From: Whalleya microplaca
Lineage: Eukaryota > Ascomycota > Sordariomycetes > Xylariales > Xylariaceae
NCBI GenBank assembly: GCA_022497155.1
Contig: MU385728.1
Span: forward strand, 1 to 64,000
Length of the DNA stretch: 64,000 nt
Direction of reading: 5' to 3'
The notes beneath the pieces were generated by a model that was not told the origin of the DNA, ran no database searches, and worked only from the letters and a program-made list of their open reading frames with translations. The translations under genes were made by a program, and so were the position numbers. This document shows, in pieces, positions 59,247 to 64,000 of this stretch (the stretch's first letter is position 1; each line of letters begins with the position of its first letter).

Positions 59247-60060
59247 CTGATCATCGATGCCGTAGTATGCCATGACTGTCTCAGCAGATGAAATCAGCGC
59301 TTGGATAGAAGTTTAAGGCCCAATTCTGGAACTTGGGCTCTGCAATGGATCCAGTAGTATCCTAGGTCACTCCATCAACTGATAATACATTCGCTCTTTT
59401 GCTTCACTCCTCTTGGCACCGGAAACACTTGGTCAAGTTCGCCTCTCCTAATTTTTTTCACCCAAGTCCGTCTAGCCAAAGTAAATATTTTCGCGATTTC
59501 GACGCAGAAGGCTCTCTGGGGCTCCCATCTAGTCGCGATGTCCTTCTGCCCCAGTAACGGCGGATCTAGGTCTGGGTTATCGACTGCAACGATCAGGGCC
59601 AGCATTTTCTGTTTATGGTCAGTTTAAGGCATAATAGAGTCTCAGCCCATATTACATCAATTATTTATTCCACGACATAACCCATTTGAAAAGCTTTGCT
59701 CGAAAATGAACACAGAGGAGAGAATTAAATATTATAAATGCTACTTATGGAGTGGACCCAAATCCATGAGATATTGCACATCCGTGTTCAGATTCTCGGA
59801 CACTTCGCGGATATCATCCGCCTCCACGTCGAGAGGACTGGCTAGAGTAGTCCGCATCTGATTCGGCTTCATCATGGACGACATAGGTCACCTCGGCACA
59901 TATTGCCTTTATTCTCAACAATAGCGTACCTAGGGGCTCAGATAGGAGCTCCGAAAGAGACAATAGTCCTATAAAATATAAGATGCGATTCTCACCGACA
60001 AAAACGTGGTGCAAAAAGATCCCACTGTTCAAGACGATGTCCGCAATACTTGCCAAACTC
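59247..60060 (-). other. Possible N-terminal exons of the zinc-finger gene
   Basis: Minus-strand frames at 60056-59814 (ASIADIVLNSGIFL...SELLSEPLGTLLLRIKAI) and 59605-59375 have some protein-like character. The first begins without ATG but resembles the N-terminal part of the same family of fungal proteins (xxxIADxxxxxxxxF). A neighbouring frame at about 59825-59745 reads ADDIREVSENLNTDVQYLMD, which would also fit. I cannot join them with safe splice sites; frameshifts or decay are possible. Confidence 0.28.
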
Positions 60061-61635
60061 GTAAGTGTAAATTTGCAGAGGTTGCTGATAGGGGCGTCGC
60101 ACTATTACTGATAACGCTAAAACCACTGACATATTGACAAGTTAGTTTCACCAGTGCTTCTACCGCCGTCCTAGCGGGGTGTCCCGAGCTACTACGTAGT
60201 AGCTGCATGACAAGGGACGTGAGTTCATGTCCACTATGTATAACCAGTTTTTATAGAATCGCATGCTTCCATGCTAGGCTTTGCTTCTAACAATCATAGA
60301 CTCCCTTCTATATCTATAACACATGTTTTAAAGCTGAAGACTTATGTAGAAATAAAGATATTGAATCGAATTCGGCCACATATTATAATGAATACTTAAT
60401 CTGAGGCGGTATTAAACACATGTACTACATACATATAGTCAGGTACATATAAGTAGGAGTCGTAATGGATATTGGTGAGTATTATGTATATGTAATGGTA
60501 TCGAACTTTATATAGTGGTCTAAATGAGTGTTTTGCCACACCGTGGCAATAGACTTCATAGAGGCATTGCATTCAACAACTCTCCATTACTTCCAGGAGA
60601 AGCATTTTGATATTTCTAGTAGGTATCATGGGTTGCTTACAAGTAGTTGAGATAAACTTCTTTCAGAGTTAATCACGGCTACGTTCGCGATAACAAACGT
60701 CTACTGCGTATCTCTTACTCCAAACCAGTAGATGTGAATTTTTGATGCTCGGCTCCAGGGACCTGTCAACTTCGGCAAGCCTTACAACTGTCAGGGGCTA
60801 GGGGCCAATTTGCCAAGGGCATCCCCCCTGAAATGTGGATCTGTGGGGTTATCTCCTTTCCCGAATTTTATTCAGTATTTTCCCTTTCGGTTCATATCCG
60901 TTCTGTATGTGCCAGGGTTTAATCCACTCCCGTCAAATGACGGTATGGCAATCTCCTTTGTTACAGGCGGCTTCCCATTCACACAAGGTGTCTAGGTGTC
61001 CGCTGTCTTGGCTGTCTCTGTCTCGTTCCCATTATTTTGAGGGTGGTGTTACTTCCACGCTCGATATAGATACTGGAGCCGATACATCGTCTATCTTCTA
61101 GGTACTTCATCTCCGTCAAGCCTATGCTAGCAGCATCAGGTTGCCTTGCTATGTACCTTCTAGAAACTTTCGTTTAGCTTCTCACAAGACGTACATAGTA
61201 ATGAGACCCGACTGCTATTTCCTCTGTGCGCCGGACAAGACTGTTCGTTGATACCGCTAATAGGAACGGGTCGTCTGTTGGCAGACTGGTTTGTGAGGGG
61301 ATCACAGAGGTATCCCGTAATACAATGTCGATTCTTTGCGAGGTTTGTGGCCCAACGTCGTGGTCCAGGTCGCTATTAGGATCGACATAGACCTCTAAGC
61401 ATCTCGTTTCGACCCCGCTGTTAGCAGCATCCTGTTAAGGTTACAACTAGTAAGGGACAGCTTAGCTGAGATCCTAATTTTGTGGCCCCTGTAACTCTTT
61501 CTAAACCTACAGTTTACTGATGAGATTCCATTCTTGTTATTTGCCTATTGTCTTGCGAGTGCAAATGGTCGTGTCGGATGTTGGAATCTGGGTTGTGTCC
61601 ATTACCACATGTGCCTGTCCTAGGAGAGTCTGAAA
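60061..61635. other. Intergenic, nothing recognised
   Basis: No credible gene. It includes the upstream region of the Ser/Pro-rich protein gene. A frame at 60810-61101 has no features. Confidence 0.5.
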
Positions 61636-63820
61636 ATGGTCTCATTTTTCGGACTAAAGATTGGTGGTGACAAGAAACGGTGCGTTCCATGAATATGGTA
61701 TAGAAAGCTCTACTGATAATCGCAGAAAATCATCCAAGGACGCAGGCATACCAACACCTCAAGCCCGCAAACAGCATGACCAATCGTCCTCGAGTGAGGG
61801 AGAGCTCGCCGGCAAAAACAGAGGACGGAAGGAGTCTAATGCTGGAAGTATTAGCTATGGTCCACGGCCCGGCACGTCGCATTCACCTAAGACGGTAGTC
61901 TCCAAGGTGGGAGCTTCTCCATACATCTCCGATGCCCGTAGCCTGGCAGCAAGCACGTCCGTACTCCCGCAATCGGCTGAATTCTGTGACTCAAGCCCTT
62001 CGAGTCTAAAGCAACATGCGTCAAATCCAAGTTTTGGTACTCGTTGGGATGATAGTTCGACATCGGACCTACCTCCCCCTCTCCCTCACCCTCACCTAGG
62101 CACTCACTGGAACAACAACTCGGCACCGGCTCTACCGCCGCCAGTGCCCGTTCGCTCTTCTGCTCGCCCGGGCAGCTCTGAGAGCCAAAAGAAATGGATA
62201 GATCCTCTAGATATGCATAATGTCAAAGGTCCATTGCCAACCTTGGAGCCTGCGTCTAAGTCCGTCTCTAGTGCACCAAAATCACCGCTAGGCAAGTACG
62301 AACTGAATCTGAATCTGCCGAGCGATTCGTGTTCCCTATTCAAAAACACAGATGATGGCTCGGAACTCCCGGAACCTTTACATATAAAGAAGCAAGGCCT
62401 TTCCCCAAGCTTAATCGAATCGCAGAAGAGAAGTCAATCACCAAGAAAACCTCCATCTCCTCCACAATCCATCAAAGCCACTGAAGATGTGGAAGGTCTA
62501 ACTCTAGGACGACCAGTGATTCCGGGCAACTTGGATTTGCGGCCATCGAGCAGGGGCAGCCATAGGAACGTGCCGATTAGTCTCAAAGAACTACGAGATG
62601 CCGATGACATGTCATACTGGGGGCCGACCTCGATACCTTCACCTTCATCAACCCCGCGGGTAAGCGAGGAGAAATTCTCAGGTATTTCGATGAATCAATG
62701 GGGTGAACCAGTCGTACAAAATGTCGCTGCCAGGCGCGACACCTTTACACGCGACGCCCCCCGGAGACGGAGCTTAGAAATGAAAGTGGAGGAAGATTGT
62801 GAGAAGCCAACTTCACCTCAACGCCCGAAGACATCAGGTGAACGTCGGCCACAACGATCCGAACGACCACCGCCGTTAAATCTGAGCCCTCGACCAAGCA
62901 CACAAGAGTGGTTTGCACCCCGGACCGCCCCGTTCACTAAGGGCCAGCGCCCTCAGACGCCAACGAACGCAGGCTTGCGGAGACCCGAGCGAGTAGGACC
63001 GCCAGCTGCCGCTGTTGGAGCACTCGGCCGGCCAACTAGACCAGATACCAGCGGTGTAAGGAGGCCGCCGCCGGAGGAATACGCATACCCTCCGGGCAGA
63101 TTGTCCGAGGACAACTCAGATTCCGAACGTCCGATGTCTCCCGATAGCCCTCTCCTTCCTCTCACAGGTCCTCTTTCCGGCAGCCCACGAATTATGCCTA
63201 TGGAATCTAAGCTTGCGCCGCCACCGAGAACAGCAAGATCACAGCTCCGCATTGATACCCCTATCCAAGACTCTGCCAGTTTAAAAGACGACCTGAATCC
63301 ACCCGACTTCGTCTCTCCCCCGAAGCGAAATAATCGCAATGTGCCAACACCTGACTCTGCAGACTGGCCCCTGCCCTCGCCCACAATATCCTCGTTCGAC
63401 CTGAGCCTCCGAGCGGAATCTCCCTTCGAACCACCAAGCATGCCGGCAGTCCGAGCCGAATCTCCCTTTGGCTCCCGCTTGCCAGGCTCATGCCGGGCCG
63501 GTTCGCCCTTCGGACTCGGCACCTTCAACAGACCGTGGACGCCCTCGAACGACTCTTTCAGCCGCCCATGGACACCGACGAACGAGCGCTCGTTCAGCAG
63601 GCCGGGGACGCCCACGGGACCGTGGACACCGACCAATGGGCCCCTGAGACGGGAGGTGAGAGCGCCGCCGAAGAGGTCGGAAACGGTCCCGGTATCTTCG
63701 CCGCGCCAGGGTTCCGATATGTCGCCGAGGACGTTGCCCGTGCGGGCCGCTACCGTGGATGACCGCGGGCTCCGGAGCCCGGCGATCGTGGGGGATGATT
63801 TCGGGGGCGGGTTTATTTGA
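61636..63820 (+). CDS. Long Ser/Pro-rich, probably disordered protein (MVSFFGLK family)
   Basis: Exons 61636-61679 and 61726-63820 (intron 61680-61725, 46 bp, branch TACTGAT) give 712 residues. The first exon encodes only MVSFFGLKIGGDKK; this short start followed by an early intron is shared, as far as I recall, by a conserved group of Pezizomycotina proteins, and together with the C-terminal VGDDFGGGFI it supports the model. Between the ends the protein is Ser/Pro/Arg-rich without a folded domain, with dispersed polyproline (LPPPLPHPH, ALPPPVPV) and Arg-Pro motifs that could bind SH3 or WW domains, and degenerate repeats RAESPFE/G and RPWTPTN/S near 630-690. LKELRDADDMSYWGP is a possible conserved island. 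No enzymatic role is apparent. The upstream frame lacking ATG at 61661 is not used. Confidence 0.82.
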
Positions 63821-64000
63821 GTCACACATCATCATCATCACACATCATAGCAGCATGGTTTTTTTCCTTTTCTTTCTTTTGTTTTGAGTATAGCATTTGC
63901 AACCGAGAGAAGATACCCTTTGTTGACAAAGCATAGTTTTGGCGTTCAAGAAGAGCGTTGGTTTTAGCGGCATATTTGAAATGCCTCGCAAAAAATAGTT
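63821..64000. other. 3' flank of the Ser/Pro-rich protein gene
   Basis: The stop at 63818-63820 is followed by CATCATCAT repeats and a T-rich stretch. The 3' UTR probably lies here; no feature can be defined. Confidence 0.5.

Noticed and set aside
62953..63825. Minus-strand 290-residue frame opposite the Ser/Pro-rich protein
   Set aside because: Antisense shadow with low-complexity Gly/Ser composition; the + strand model has intron and conserved ends.

Overview
The window reads as nuclear DNA of a filamentous ascomycete (Pezizomycotina, probably Sordariomycetes; the class is an inference). The evidence is short GT-AG introns of about 46-95 bp with CTRAC-like branch points, typical fungal families (SUR7, Pbs2-type MAPKK, Hst2-type sirtuin, caleosin, PIN-like carrier, ABCC transporter), and a large AT-rich block with the signature of repeat-induced point mutation (RIP): G:C to A:T transitions, almost no CpA/TpG, surviving C mostly in CpG.

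Positions 1-25021 are one disrupted membrane-protein gene filled with transposons. The gene (96-1075, resuming at 24922-25021) is cut by a hAT DNA transposon with 21-bp terminal inverted repeats (1076-1096 and 24893-24913) and a perfect 8-bp target duplication TCGGACAG. The hAT spans 23.8 kb only because it has collected three LTR insertions: an unmutated lone LTR (3649-3956), a RIP-mutated chromodomain Gypsy element on + (5129-12613, TSD ATTTA), and a RIP-mutated 11.5-kb Gypsy element coding on - (12940-24422, TSD TTAC). Removing them leaves a hAT of about 4.55 kb whose decayed transposase can be followed through all the gaps. The end of a second, related hAT lies at 1-95.

Positions 25022-31574 are gene-poor: a frameshifted unknown ORF, two small membrane proteins on -, and the 3' end of an unknown multi-span membrane protein on +.

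Positions 31575-64000 are ordinary genic DNA: a 13-exon ABCC transporter (+), SUR7/PalI protein (+), Pbs2-type MAPKK of the osmostress pathway (-), PIN-like carrier (+), Hst2-type sirtuin (+), a small secreted cysteine-rich protein (+), caleosin/peroxygenase (-), a C2H2-like zinc-finger gene of uncertain structure (-) and a long Ser/Pro-rich protein (+). Intergenic regions are long and hold many simple repeats; one contains a 10-N gap between poly-G and poly-C tracts. I see no operon, CRISPR array, rRNA, tRNA or biosynthetic gene cluster. The most interesting structure is the datable nest of transposons inside a gene whose frame still closes on the far side; I did not find a convincing new enzymatic system.
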